Made by a program: the position numbers and the translations under genes. This document shows, one piece after another, positions 43,313 through 52,104 of a stretch of 61,537 nucleotides of DNA (the stretch's first letter is position 1; the number at the start of each line of letters is the position of its first letter). The DNA is taken from positions 1 through 61,537 of the forward strand of contig CAZFST010000029.1 of the NCBI GenBank assembly GCA_964522015.1, read 5' to 3'. The notes beneath the pieces were generated by a model. The model was not told where the DNA came from. It did not search any database and worked only from the letters and a program-made list of their open reading frames with translations. The stretch comes from QQWI01 sp964522015. Lineage in GTDB: Bacteria; Bacillota; Clostridia; Peptostreptococcales; Acidaminobacteraceae.

Positions 43313-43328
43313 GGCATGGGATTTGCAA
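43313..43328 (+). promoter_or_regulatory. Sigma-54 promoter of the lysine fermentation operon
   Basis: TGGCAT-GGGAT-TTGCA, with the GG and GC elements correctly spaced. Transcription would start near 43340, leaving a leader of about 55 bases. Confidence 0.87.
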
Positions 43329-43393
43329 TAGCCTTAAGTGGAAAGCAATCTATTTGGATGATTGCTATGAACATTGATTTTGGGAGGTTTCTA

Positions 43394-44431
43394 ATGAAAC
43401 AAGGTTGCAAATTTGGTACACACCGCGTACTCGAACCAGTGGGCACATTGCCACAACCAGCGCTTAGAATTGACAACACCATGGAGATCTATGACAACGA
43501 GATTTTGATCGACGTTCAAACCCTAAACGTTGACTCTGCAAGCTTTACACAAATCAAAGAACAAGCTGGCGGCGATATCGAAGGTATCAAGTCAATTATT
43601 ATGCAAACTGTTGCCACTCGCGGCAAACAACATAACCCAGTAACAGGCAGCGGCGGCATGCTTATTGGTCGCGTCAAAGAAATCGGACCTGCTCTTGAAG
43701 GCAAGACTGACCTTAAAGTCGGCGACAAGATTGCAACATTGGTTTCTCTTTCTTTAACACCGCTTAAAATTGAAAGCATCAACGAAGTTAGAAAAGACAT
43801 CGATCAAGTGGACGTAACAGCGCAAGCTATTCTTTTTGAATCAGGTATCTACGCTGTACTTCCAAGCGATATGCCAGAAAACTTGGCCCTATCTGTTCTT
43901 GACGTAGCTGGTGCACCTGCTCAAACTGCAAAACTGGTTAAACCAGGAGATACTGTATTGGTTATCGGCGGCGCTGGTAAGTCTGGTATGCTTTGCTTAT
44001 ATGAAGCAAAACGTCGTGCTGGTATCACAGGTAAAGTCATTTGCCTTGGACATTCAGAAAAATCAATGGAGCGCGTTAGAAAAATGGGCCTTGCTGACTA
44101 CTGCGTAGCTTCTGATGCGACTAAGCCTGTTGAAGTCATGAACGTGATCAAAGAGCTGACAAACGGTAAAATGGCTGATGTAACAATCAACTGCGTTAAC
44201 ATTCCAGGTACTGAAATGTCTACAATTCTTGCGACTAACCCAGATGGGGTAATCTACTTCTTCTCTATGGCGACTAGCTTTACAGCTGCTGCTCTTGGCG
44301 CAGAAGGTGTGGGTATGGATACAAATATGATTATCGGCAATGGTTATGCTCGGGGTCATGCAGCCATCGCTCTTAATATTATGCGCGAGTCTGAAACATT
44401 GAGAAAAGTTTACGAAGAACTATACGCTTAA
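43394..44431 (+). CDS. kdd: L-erythro-3,5-diaminohexanoate dehydrogenase
   Basis: Oxidatively deaminates 3,5-diaminohexanoate to 5-amino-3-oxohexanoate with NAD(P)+, the third step of lysine fermentation. ATG 43394 follows GGGAGG; earlier in-frame starts lie on or before the promoter. 345 residues beginning MKQGCKFGTHRVLEPVG, the characteristic Kdd start, with the Rossmann loop VLVIGGAGKSGMLCLYEA and a C-terminal YARGHAAIALNIMRES. It is first in the operon here, whereas in several other lysine fermenters it follows kamDE. Confidence 0.95.
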   Translation: MKQGCKFGTHRVLEPVGTLPQPALRIDNTMEIYDNEILIDVQTLNVDSASFTQIKEQAGGDIEGIKSIIMQTVATRGKQHNPVTGSGGMLIGRVKEIGPALEGKTDLKVGDKIATLVSLSLTPLKIESINEVRKDIDQVDVTAQAILFESGIYAVLPSDMPENLALSVLDVAGAPAQTAKLVKPGDTVLVIGGAGKSGMLCLYEAKRRAGITGKVICLGHSEKSMERVRKMGLADYCVASDATKPVEVMNVIKELTNGKMADVTINCVNIPGTEMSTILATNPDGVIYFFSMATSFTAAALGAEGVGMDTNMIIGNGYARGHAAIALNIMRESETLRKVYEELYA

Positions 44432-44456
44432 TTTGTTTATTTGATAGCTTGAAAGT

Positions 44457-44494
44457 CCGATAGTCTAGGCGATTCAACCGCCTGGACTAGTCGG
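44457..44494 (+). other. Stable hairpin between kdd and kamA
   Basis: CCGA-AGTCTAGGC pairs with GCCTGGACT-TCGG around a 9-base loop, without a T-tract. A likely processing or stability element separating the message of the dehydrogenase from that of the mutases. Confidence 0.6.
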
Positions 44495-44553
44495 CTGTCT
44501 AGACCAATTACAATTAAACCAAATGACGATTTGACAACTATGAAGGAGAAACC

Positions 44554-45807
44554 ATGAGAGATTTTAGAGAAATCGAGATGTGGAAAAACGTTACCGATGA
44601 GCAGTGGAATGACTGGCATTGGCAAGTTAGAAATCGTATCAGCACTTTAGAAGACTTGAAGAAGGTGACAAATCTTACTGACGAAGAAGAAGAAGGTGTT
44701 AAGCGTTCTTTAGAAATCCTTCGTATGGGTATCACACCTTATTATGCGATGCTGATGGATATCAACGATCCACATTGTCCAGTGCGCATGCAGGCTGTAC
44801 CGACGCTTTCTGAAACACACAGAAGCGCTGCTGACATGGATGATCCTTTACACGAAGATGAAGATTCACCAGTGCCTGGTTTGACCCACCGTTACCCTGA
44901 TCGCGTCTTACTTTTGATTACGGATATGTGCTCTATGTATTGCCGTCACTGTACTCGTCGTCGTTTTGCAGGTCAATCGGATGCAGAAATCGGCGTTGAT
45001 AATATCGATGCTGCCATCGAGTATATCTCTAAGACACCTGTGATCAGAGACGTTCTGCTTTCAGGGGGAGACTGCCTACTGGTATCTGATGAAAGACTTG
45101 AGTACATCATCTCTAAATTAAGAGCGATTCCACACGTTGAAATCATCCGTTTGGGCTCTAGAACACCAGTTGTATTGCCGCAAAGAATCACGCCAGCCCT
45201 AGTGGATATGCTTAAAAAGTATCACCCAATCTGGCTCAACACGCACTTTAACCACTCAAAAGAAGTCACGCCAGAAGCTAAACGGGCTTGCGAACTTTTA
45301 GCCAATGCTGGTATTCCACTTGGTAATCAATCGGTTCTGCTTAGAGGCGTTAACGACTGCGTACACGTGATGAAGAAATTGGTTCATAACTTGGTCATGA
45401 TGCGTGTCAGACCTTACTATATCTATCAGTGTGACTTGTCACTTGGTATTGAGCACTTTAGAACACCTGTTTCTAAGGGTATTGAGATTATTGAAGGTCT
45501 TCGTGGCCATACGTCTGGTTACGCTGTTCCAACATTTGTTGTGGATGCACCAGGCGGCGGCGGTAAGACACCGGTTATGCCTAATTATGTCTTGTCACAA
45601 TCGCCAAACCGCGTTGTGCTTAGAAACTACGAAGGTGTTGTCACAACTTACACTGAGCCTACTGCCTACGAAGACAAGTGCATGTGTGAAGATTGTACGT
45701 CTGAAAACAAGAAGCATTCAACAGGTGTTTTGGGACTATTGCATGGTGAGCAAGTGAGCCTGGAACTCAAAGAGTTAGACCGTCACAAGCGTAGCCATCA
45801 CGAATAA
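44554..45807 (+). CDS. kamA: Lysine 2,3-aminomutase
   Basis: Radical-SAM, PLP-dependent enzyme converting L-lysine to L-beta-lysine, the entry step of the pathway. 417 residues. MCSMYCRHCTRRRFAGQ holds the CxxxCxxC that ligates the [4Fe-4S] cluster; SGGDCLL is the SAM-binding GGD-type element; the PLP Lys lies in PGGGGKTPV. The C-terminal CMCEDCTSENKKHSTG supplies the zinc-site cysteines. GAAGGAG precedes the ATG. Confidence 0.97.
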   Translation: MRDFREIEMWKNVTDEQWNDWHWQVRNRISTLEDLKKVTNLTDEEEEGVKRSLEILRMGITPYYAMLMDINDPHCPVRMQAVPTLSETHRSAADMDDPLHEDEDSPVPGLTHRYPDRVLLLITDMCSMYCRHCTRRRFAGQSDAEIGVDNIDAAIEYISKTPVIRDVLLSGGDCLLVSDERLEYIISKLRAIPHVEIIRLGSRTPVVLPQRITPALVDMLKKYHPIWLNTHFNHSKEVTPEAKRACELLANAGIPLGNQSVLLRGVNDCVHVMKKLVHNLVMMRVRPYYIYQCDLSLGIEHFRTPVSKGIEIIEGLRGHTSGYAVPTFVVDAPGGGGKTPVMPNYVLSQSPNRVVLRNYEGVVTTYTEPTAYEDKCMCEDCTSENKKHSTGVLGLLHGEQVSLELKELDRHKRSHHE

Positions 45808-45831
45808 TAAAGAAAGTTTGAAGGAGGGGCC

Positions 45832-46959
45832 ATGGGATTATTGGAAGCTGTTAAAGAAAGCGGATTGACAAGTCTTTCTGTAATCGGCATGGCCAAAAAT
45901 GCAGGGAAAACCGTAACCCTCAACCACTTGATCGATGATGCCTATAGCATGGGGATGCTTTTAGGTTTAACCTCAATTGGCAGGGACGGGGAAGCTTTGG
46001 ATTTAGTGACGAAGACTGATAAGCCCACCATTTATGTGTACGAAAACACCTTGATTGCCACCGCTGAGTCATTGTTTGACCAGGGGACCGCAACCATGGA
46101 AATTCTTTATATGAGTGATCACCACACGGCAATGGGGCGCATTGTGATAGGAAAAGTCCATCGCGAAGGCTATGTGCAACTGGCAGGACCAGCCACCAAC
46201 TCGGGTATCCAAAGCATTATTGGGGTAATGCACAGATTGGGTGCTCAGTTGGTATTAGTGGATGGTGCTCTAGACCGCACTAGCCTTGCCTCGCCGGCGG
46301 TGACGGCAGCCACTGTTCTTGCAACAGGGGCTGTTCTTAGTCGGGATATGGAAAATGTTCTGATGCAGACAAGCCATAAGGTGGCCCTGCTTCAGACACC
46401 ACAGGTTGATCAATCACTGATAAATGCCATGTATCACGCCACCAGCGAACGGAAAATCGGGATAGCAATCCCGGGTGCAGTGGGTGATACACTTAAATGG
46501 CTTGATTTAAAAACAGCCTTGGGTGCGGGTAAACGCATCGGGGCACAGGTAATGCAAATGACGAGCAGCACCGAGCAAAACACTTGGGATGCAGGCGCCC
46601 CTGAAAAACAGGGCGCCTGTAGCGTTTTGAAAAATACCTTTGTCTTCCTTCCAGGAAGCCTTGTAGCCAGTATGGTTCAAGACTTTTTGGCCGTGGTGGG
46701 GACCTTAAAGGGAATCACCTGGGTGGTTCAAGATGCAACTAAGGTTTTTATTGAAGCAAGGGATTACTTGCAGCTCAAGCGATTTGGTTTTGAACTGCGT
46801 GTGATGCAACCCATTCATTTGATGGGTGTAACGGTTAATCCAACTGCACCACAGGGTTATGCTTTTGAAGCAGAGGCTTTTAAGGCTGCCATGGCAGCAA
46901 AAATCGCCCCTGTAGCTGTTTTTGATGTTTATTTGGAGGATGCCCTATGGACGTTCTAA
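45832..46959 (+). CDS. kamB: KamB: P-loop protein of the lysine aminomutase operon
   Basis: 375 residues. The N-terminal SVIGMAKNAGKTVTLNHLI is a Walker-A-like GxxxNAGKT loop, and LVLVDGALDRTSLASP looks like a switch/Walker B segment. The last half is unfamiliar. A gene of this type regularly lies between kamA and the MutS-like kamC in lysine fermenters. From known operons it is inferred to help assemble or reactivate the B12-dependent aminomutase, but no activity is established to my knowledge. It overlaps kamC by 13 bases, implying coupled translation. Confidence 0.8.
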   Translation: MGLLEAVKESGLTSLSVIGMAKNAGKTVTLNHLIDDAYSMGMLLGLTSIGRDGEALDLVTKTDKPTIYVYENTLIATAESLFDQGTATMEILYMSDHHTAMGRIVIGKVHREGYVQLAGPATNSGIQSIIGVMHRLGAQLVLVDGALDRTSLASPAVTAATVLATGAVLSRDMENVLMQTSHKVALLQTPQVDQSLINAMYHATSERKIGIAIPGAVGDTLKWLDLKTALGAGKRIGAQVMQMTSSTEQNTWDAGAPEKQGACSVLKNTFVFLPGSLVASMVQDFLAVVGTLKGITWVVQDATKVFIEARDYLQLKRFGFELRVMQPIHLMGVTVNPTAPQGYAFEAEAFKAAMAAKIAPVAVFDVYLEDALWTF

Positions 46960-48620
46960 ATCAAGCACTTAATCTACTTGGGGTAGATGATGTGCTTAAA
47001 ATGATCAAGGTATTGTCCCCCTATGGGGCACAAATCAAACGGGAGATGCGGCCGTATCGCCCAAACGAACGTGGACTTTTAGAGGCGGACCTGGATCTTT
47101 TAGAGCGGTTTGTAATGGCTATGAAGCAACAATCTCAGGTATTTTTAAACCTAAGACAAAGTATTTCTCATATCAAAACATTGGATGAAAGCCTTGAAAA
47201 TGCTGTGCAGGGCTTAGCCCTTACACAGGTTGAATTGTTTGAAATTAAGATTTTGATATTGATTTTGAAGCGGGTGCAAGGGGGGTATGGTCAGTTTTTA
47301 AGCCAACTCCCACAGCATCTGCAACTACAATTACCCCTTGCCAGTGATTTAGCCCTGGATCCCAATGGGGATGGCCTTGAGACCTTCTATATTGGGGATC
47401 ATTTTAGCCAGGAACTTGCAGCGATTAGACAAAACATGAAAATAAGCGAAACCCATTTGAAACGCTTAAAACAAGAGGTGGCCAAAACATTATTGGCGGA
47501 TTATCCTGGTCTCAAATACCGTCCAAACGGCACGGTGGTGGTGACAAAATCCGACCAAGAGCGCTACCTAGCCTTAAAGCAAGATCAAAGGGTTTACGTT
47601 AGCGATGAACACTTTGAGACTGTGGCCTTTAGTGTGATGACAACCGCTGAAATGGCTGTTGTCAACCAAGAGCTTGACAGACTTAAAGGGGAAGAAGAAG
47701 AGGCGTGCTACCAAGTGCGCCTAAAGCTATCCGGGGTGATTGCGTCAGAGGTGTCAGCCTTTGAGCAGAGCTTGACAGCCATGGGGTGGTTGGATTTTTA
47801 TTTGGCGAAAGCCGCTCTTGCCATTGGGGTAAATGGGACAAGACCAGTCATAGCAGCACCGGGAACGGGCATTGAGATTGAAGCAGGGCGCCATGTTGGC
47901 TTAGAGATTAGGCTAAGACACCAACAGGGGACGTATACACCGGTTTCGGTGAGGTTCGATACGGCGGTTGCCCTGATAACAGGCGCAAATATGGGCGGTA
48001 AAACCATAGCGCTGAAAATGGTAGGTCAGGTGGTGGCAATGGCTCATTTTGGGCTATTTGTCCCCGCTAAGCTACTAAAAACCCCCATGCTACACTATTT
48101 AGTGGCGGCAATTGGGGATGAACAAAGCATTGACCAGGGTTTATCCACTTTCGGTTCGGAAGTGTTACATTTGAAAGCCGCCTTAAATCAAGCTGATCGC
48201 GAGGGTTTGATTTTGGTTGACGAATTGGCCAGAGGTACCAATCCCCAAGAGGGCTTGGCCCTTTCAAAGAGCATTGTAGACTACCTGCAAGAAAAGCCCG
48301 CATACACCGTGATCACCACCCATTTTGATGGGCTGGCCCATCACGATAACCAAGCCGTCAGGCACTGGCAGGTAAGGGGTTTAAAGGATGTGGATTTTAC
48401 AAATTGGTCCAGTGGCCATAATCCAGATCAGGAACATGTTAAGACACAGGAACGAACTCAGGTTCAGATTTTAAGTGACTTGGTGGCACTTATGGACTAT
48501 CGCTTGGAGAAAGTGACTGCATCATTTGGGGTACCCAGAGATGCCCTGCATATTGGGCAGATGATGGGTTTACCAGAGGTCATACTGGAAAGAGCCAGAA
48601 AATATTTGAAAGAGACTTAG
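46947..48620 (+). CDS. kamC: KamC: MutS-like ATPase of the lysine aminomutase operon
   Basis: 557 residues. The C-terminal half is a MutS domain V ATPase: Walker A LITGANMGGKT, Walker B LILVDELARGTNPQEG, then YTVITTHFDGLAHHD. The N-terminal half is the MutS core/clamp helix region without mismatch-recognition or connector domains, so it is not a repair protein. Homologues occur in B12-aminomutase operons (lysine, ornithine). Inference: an ATP-driven clamp that exchanges damaged cobalamin or supports mutase assembly together with KamB. Confidence 0.85.
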   Translation: MDVLNQALNLLGVDDVLKMIKVLSPYGAQIKREMRPYRPNERGLLEADLDLLERFVMAMKQQSQVFLNLRQSISHIKTLDESLENAVQGLALTQVELFEIKILILILKRVQGGYGQFLSQLPQHLQLQLPLASDLALDPNGDGLETFYIGDHFSQELAAIRQNMKISETHLKRLKQEVAKTLLADYPGLKYRPNGTVVVTKSDQERYLALKQDQRVYVSDEHFETVAFSVMTTAEMAVVNQELDRLKGEEEEACYQVRLKLSGVIASEVSAFEQSLTAMGWLDFYLAKAALAIGVNGTRPVIAAPGTGIEIEAGRHVGLEIRLRHQQGTYTPVSVRFDTAVALITGANMGGKTIALKMVGQVVAMAHFGLFVPAKLLKTPMLHYLVAAIGDEQSIDQGLSTFGSEVLHLKAALNQADREGLILVDELARGTNPQEGLALSKSIVDYLQEKPAYTVITTHFDGLAHHDNQAVRHWQVRGLKDVDFTNWSSGHNPDQEHVKTQERTQVQILSDLVALMDYRLEKVTASFGVPRDALHIGQMMGLPEVILERARKYLKET

Positions 48621-48657
48621 ATAGAAACACATAGAGACAAACGATAAAGGAAGCTAA

Positions 48658-48678
48658 GGTACAGGCACAGCCTGTACC
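48658..48678 (+). other. Perfect hairpin between kamC and kamD
   Basis: GGTACAGGC-aca-GCCTGTACC: a 9-bp stem with a 3-base loop, no T-tract, 22 bases before the kamD start. It probably protects or processes the mRNA for the abundant mutase subunits. Confidence 0.6.
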
Positions 48679-48699
48679 AAGGCACAAGGAGGCGTAATC

Positions 48700-50256
48700 G
48701 TGCAAAGCAAGTTAAATCTTGATCAAAATGTGATTAATAGCGCACGTGAATCTGCCAGTAAAATTGCCCATAACATTCAAGGATTTATTGATGGGCATAC
48801 CACTGTTGCAGTTGAGCGTACGATTGTAAGACTTTTAGGGGTGGATGGTGTAGATGAATTTGGAACACCTCTTCCCAATGTTGTGGTTGACCATATTAAA
48901 GCATCTGGTCTTTTGAAAGAAGGGGCTGCCTTTTTAATTGGTAATGCCATTGTTCAAACTGGTAAAACTCCGCAAGCCATTGCTGAAGCCATTGCTGATG
49001 GTTCTTTGGATTTTACTAAACTCGAAGTGAGCAGCGCTGAAGCCATTACAGCTGCCATTGACCCCATTGCCGATGGGATGACAAATCGCATCCGTGGCAA
49101 CCGTGAAAAAAGAGACGCTTATTTGAAAAACTTAGGTGAAGGCCCACAGCCATATCTCTATGTCATCGTTGCAACAGGTAATATTTACGAAGATATTTTA
49201 CAGGCACAAGCTGCTGCAAAGCAGGGTGCTGATATTATTGCTGTTATCCGTACAACGGGTCAATCTCTCTTGGATTTTGTACCTTATGGCCCAACCACTG
49301 AGGGTTTTGGCGGCACTTATGCCACTCAAGAAAACTTCCGTTTGATGCGTAAGGCTCTTGATGATGTTGGCGAAGAAGTAGGCAGATACATCAGACTTTG
49401 TAACTACTGCAGCGGACTATGTATGCCTGAAATCGCTGCAATGGGCGCTATTGAGCGTTTGGACGTTATGCTAAACGATGCTCTTTACGGGATCTTGTTC
49501 AGAGATATCAACATGCAACGTACCCTTGTGGATCAGTTCTTCTCACGTATTATCAATGGTTTTGCTGGTGTTATTATCAACACAGGTGAGGACAATTACT
49601 TGACCACGGCAGATGCTGTGGAAGAAGCCCATACAGTGTTGGCATCACAGTTTATCAATGAGCAATTTGCAGTACTTGCGGGCTTGCCAGAAGCACAAAT
49701 GGGACTTGGACATGCCTTTGAAATGAATCCGAATCTTGAAAACGGCTTCTTGCTTGAGCTTTCTCAGGCGCAAATGGCACGGGAGATTTTCCCCAATGCA
49801 CCCCTTAAATACATGCCACCAACTAAGTATATGACTGGTGATATCTATAAAGGCCATGTACAAAATGCTCTCTTTAACGTTGTGTCTATCATGACAAATC
49901 AAGGACTTCAACTGCTTGGTATGTTGACTGAAGCCATTCATACCCCACTTTTACAAGACCGTGCCCTCTCCATTGATAATGCGAAATACGTTTTCAATAA
50001 CATGAAGGATATTTCTTCTGAAATTGAATTTAGAACTGGTGGTATTATTCAAACCAGAGCCCAAAAGGTTCTTGGCGAAGCAGCTGTGATGCTTGAGCGC
50101 ATTGAAGGTGTAGGCCTGATGGAAACCATTACCCAGGGTGGCTTTGCTGATATTAAGCGGGCTAGAGACGGCGGTAAAGGTTTGGACGGCGTTACGATTA
50201 AAGGAGATCATTACTTTAATCCCTTTATCACACGTATGCTAGGAGGTGCTCGTTAA
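48700..50256 (+). CDS. kamD: Lysine 5,6-aminomutase alpha subunit
   Basis: Large subunit of the adenosylcobalamin- and PLP-dependent enzyme that moves the terminal amino group of (beta-)lysine from C6 to C5. 518 residues, the usual size; it forms the TIM barrel that binds substrate and PLP. Recognised by its overall sequence, e.g. TTVAVERTIVRLLGVDGVD, IRTTGQSLLDFVPYGPTTEGFGGTYATQENF and YIRLCNYCSGLCMPEIA. The start is GTG 48700 after AAGGAGG. It overlaps kamE by one base. Confidence 0.96.
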   Translation: MQSKLNLDQNVINSARESASKIAHNIQGFIDGHTTVAVERTIVRLLGVDGVDEFGTPLPNVVVDHIKASGLLKEGAAFLIGNAIVQTGKTPQAIAEAIADGSLDFTKLEVSSAEAITAAIDPIADGMTNRIRGNREKRDAYLKNLGEGPQPYLYVIVATGNIYEDILQAQAAAKQGADIIAVIRTTGQSLLDFVPYGPTTEGFGGTYATQENFRLMRKALDDVGEEVGRYIRLCNYCSGLCMPEIAAMGAIERLDVMLNDALYGILFRDINMQRTLVDQFFSRIINGFAGVIINTGEDNYLTTADAVEEAHTVLASQFINEQFAVLAGLPEAQMGLGHAFEMNPNLENGFLLELSQAQMAREIFPNAPLKYMPPTKYMTGDIYKGHVQNALFNVVSIMTNQGLQLLGMLTEAIHTPLLQDRALSIDNAKYVFNNMKDISSEIEFRTGGIIQTRAQKVLGEAAVMLERIEGVGLMETITQGGFADIKRARDGGKGLDGVTIKGDHYFNPFITRMLGGAR

Positions 50257-51002
50257 TGGCTCAGAACATTGATTTAACACAAATTAAGCCCTATGGTGAT
50301 ACCCTAAATGACGGTATGATGCAGTTTAACTTTTCACTGCCGATTCCTTTTGGGGACGAAGCCATTGAAGCGGCAAAGCAACTTTTAGCTAAAATGGGTA
50401 TGGATGAACCAGCCATTGCCCATGCTAGGGATTTAGGGGTTGGTTATACCATGTTTGTGGCTTACGGCAAATGTACCCACACTGTTGACTTTACAACCAT
50501 TGTAGTACCTAAGGTTGAAGGGGATGTGATGGATAAGTACGGAGTAGAAGCATTTTGCGCTGAAAACTTTGATAGAGAAATTACCATTGTTGGTGCCTGT
50601 ACTGGTACGGATGCCCATACAGTGGGTATTGATGCCATCTTTAATATGAAGGGCTTTGACGGTCATTACGGCCTTGAGCGTTACAAGGGCATTAATGCCA
50701 TCAACATGGGATCACAAGTACCAAATGAAGAGTTGATTGCCCATGCAGTTGCAGTGGGTGCCGATGCTATTTTGGTATCTCAGATTGTCACACAAAAGGA
50801 TATTCATATCCAGAATTTGACCAACTTGATTGAACTGTTAGAGGCTGAAGGCCTAAGAGATAAGATGATCGTCGCTTGCGGCGGACCTAGAATCAATCAC
50901 GAACTTGCCAAAGAATTAGGCTTTGATGCGGGCTTTGGCCCAGGGACTTATGCTGAGAATGTGGCATCCTTTATTGTGACACAGATTAAAGCTAAGGGTT
51001 AA
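50256..51002 (+). CDS. kamE: Lysine 5,6-aminomutase beta subunit
   Basis: 248 residues. The B12-binding Rossmann domain has GTDAHTVGIDAI (DxHxxG, the base-off cobalamin His), then INMGSQVPNEEL and VACGGPRINHELAKELGFDAGFGPGTYA. The N-terminal region (KPYGDTLNDGMMQFNFSLP and a dimerisation part) contributes the PLP-binding Lys in this family. Last gene of the operon; a strong terminator follows. kce and kal, which act after Kdd, do not follow. Confidence 0.96.
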   Translation: MAQNIDLTQIKPYGDTLNDGMMQFNFSLPIPFGDEAIEAAKQLLAKMGMDEPAIAHARDLGVGYTMFVAYGKCTHTVDFTTIVVPKVEGDVMDKYGVEAFCAENFDREITIVGACTGTDAHTVGIDAIFNMKGFDGHYGLERYKGINAINMGSQVPNEELIAHAVAVGADAILVSQIVTQKDIHIQNLTNLIELLEAEGLRDKMIVACGGPRINHELAKELGFDAGFGPGTYAENVASFIVTQIKAKG

Positions 51003-51038
51003 GTGGTTGTTTTAGTAAAATAGACTTTCAAAATGAAT

Positions 51039-51078
51039 AAAGAAGTCGGCTTCTGTTTTATGAGAAGCCGACTTCTTT
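51039..51078. terminator. Bidirectional terminator after kamE
   Basis: AAAGAAGTCGGCTTCT pairs with AGAAGCCGACTTCTTT around an 8-base loop. It serves kamE and the convergent toxin gene. Confidence 0.85.
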
Positions 51079-51090
51079 AGGTTTTAACTT

Positions 51091-52104
51091 CTAAATCTTC
51101 TGTAGTGAGTTAATCTCCGTCTCTAACACCTTTATGCACTGCATGACATCTTCGAAGGAAGGAATATCATCGTACATCATAGTTTGTGTTCGAATATAAT
51201 CTCTATTAATGTCTTGCATAAATCGAGCATGGGGCATGAGCCTCATAGTGCCTATCTTAGCGTCATTATATTGAGCCCATGCACAACTATAAAAGCGGCG
51301 TTTGAATTCTACAACGGTCGCTAGTAGTTCAAGGTTTCTATAAGCTGCCTCTTTCACTGGTGAATTGAACATTTTATATAAATCATAATAATGACGCGCA
51401 TATCGAGGCGGAAAGCTTCCATTGATTCTGTTTGCTTCTTTGTGTAAGATAGTTACTTTTTCCCAGAACGTACGGGTAGGATCTGCAGTCATGACACTTA
51501 CAGAAGATTTTTCCATACTGGCACCTAACACTTGAGATACATAGGGGCTAATTTCAACTGGACTTGAAGGTGTCCATCGGGCATTAGCTCCCATCTCAAT
51601 CCTGATAATATCTAAAATTGCAGAACCGTAGCCAGATACACCAGACTTGGGATATTGAAAACAGATGGTCTGAGGATCATCATCGATAAATAGCTTGAAT
51701 TGGCCTCGAGGAAGGAGTTTTGAAAAGTCGATTCTTAAAGTTTCAAGAAATTCTCCACAGAGAAATTCTGCACCTCGTCTATTCATTTCCTCAACGTGCA
51801 AATTGTCTTTTGTTTTTGATCGGGGAGCCATAACTGTAGCTGTTGTATATCCTAGGAGTCTCCAATCTAATACGACATCGATATCTTCTGAAAAACGAGA
51901 AATGAGATTGAAACCTTTAGAAAGCGATGTTCCGCCTTTAAATGCCATATTGTGTTTCCATTTGCACTCCCCAAAGAGATAAGCGAGTGTCCAACAAACC
52001 CAAAAGTCCTTTTCAATAATATCAATGGGTTTGTTTATTTCCTCAGAAACTCCTCGAAAGAGCGTCTCCAAATCATCGGCTGACATTGCTCCAATCTTAT
52101 ACAC
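51091..52104 (-). CDS. AbiEii/AbiGii-type nucleotidyltransferase toxin
   Basis: GTG 52104 is preferred because GGAGG is 7 bases upstream; GTG 52119 has no site. 337 residues. AFKGGTSLSKGF followed by RFSEDIDVVLD is the GS-x10-DxD core of the AbiEii nucleotidyltransferase family. In characterised type IV abortive-infection systems such toxins arrest growth, for example by adding nucleotides to tRNA. It overlaps the antitoxin gene by 8 bases in the order antitoxin-toxin. It lies between the lysine operon and a decayed regulator, in an accessory patch. Confidence 0.9.
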   Translation of the reverse strand: MYKIGAMSADDLETLFRGVSEEINKPIDIIEKDFWVCWTLAYLFGECKWKHNMAFKGGTSLSKGFNLISRFSEDIDVVLDWRLLGYTTATVMAPRSKTKDNLHVEEMNRRGAEFLCGEFLETLRIDFSKLLPRGQFKLFIDDDPQTICFQYPKSGVSGYGSAILDIIRIEMGANARWTPSSPVEISPYVSQVLGASMEKSSVSVMTADPTRTFWEKVTILHKEANRINGSFPPRYARHYYDLYKMFNSPVKEAAYRNLELLATVVEFKRRFYSCAWAQYNDAKIGTMRLMPHARFMQDINRDYIRTQTMMYDDIPSFEDVMQCIKVLETEINSLQKI

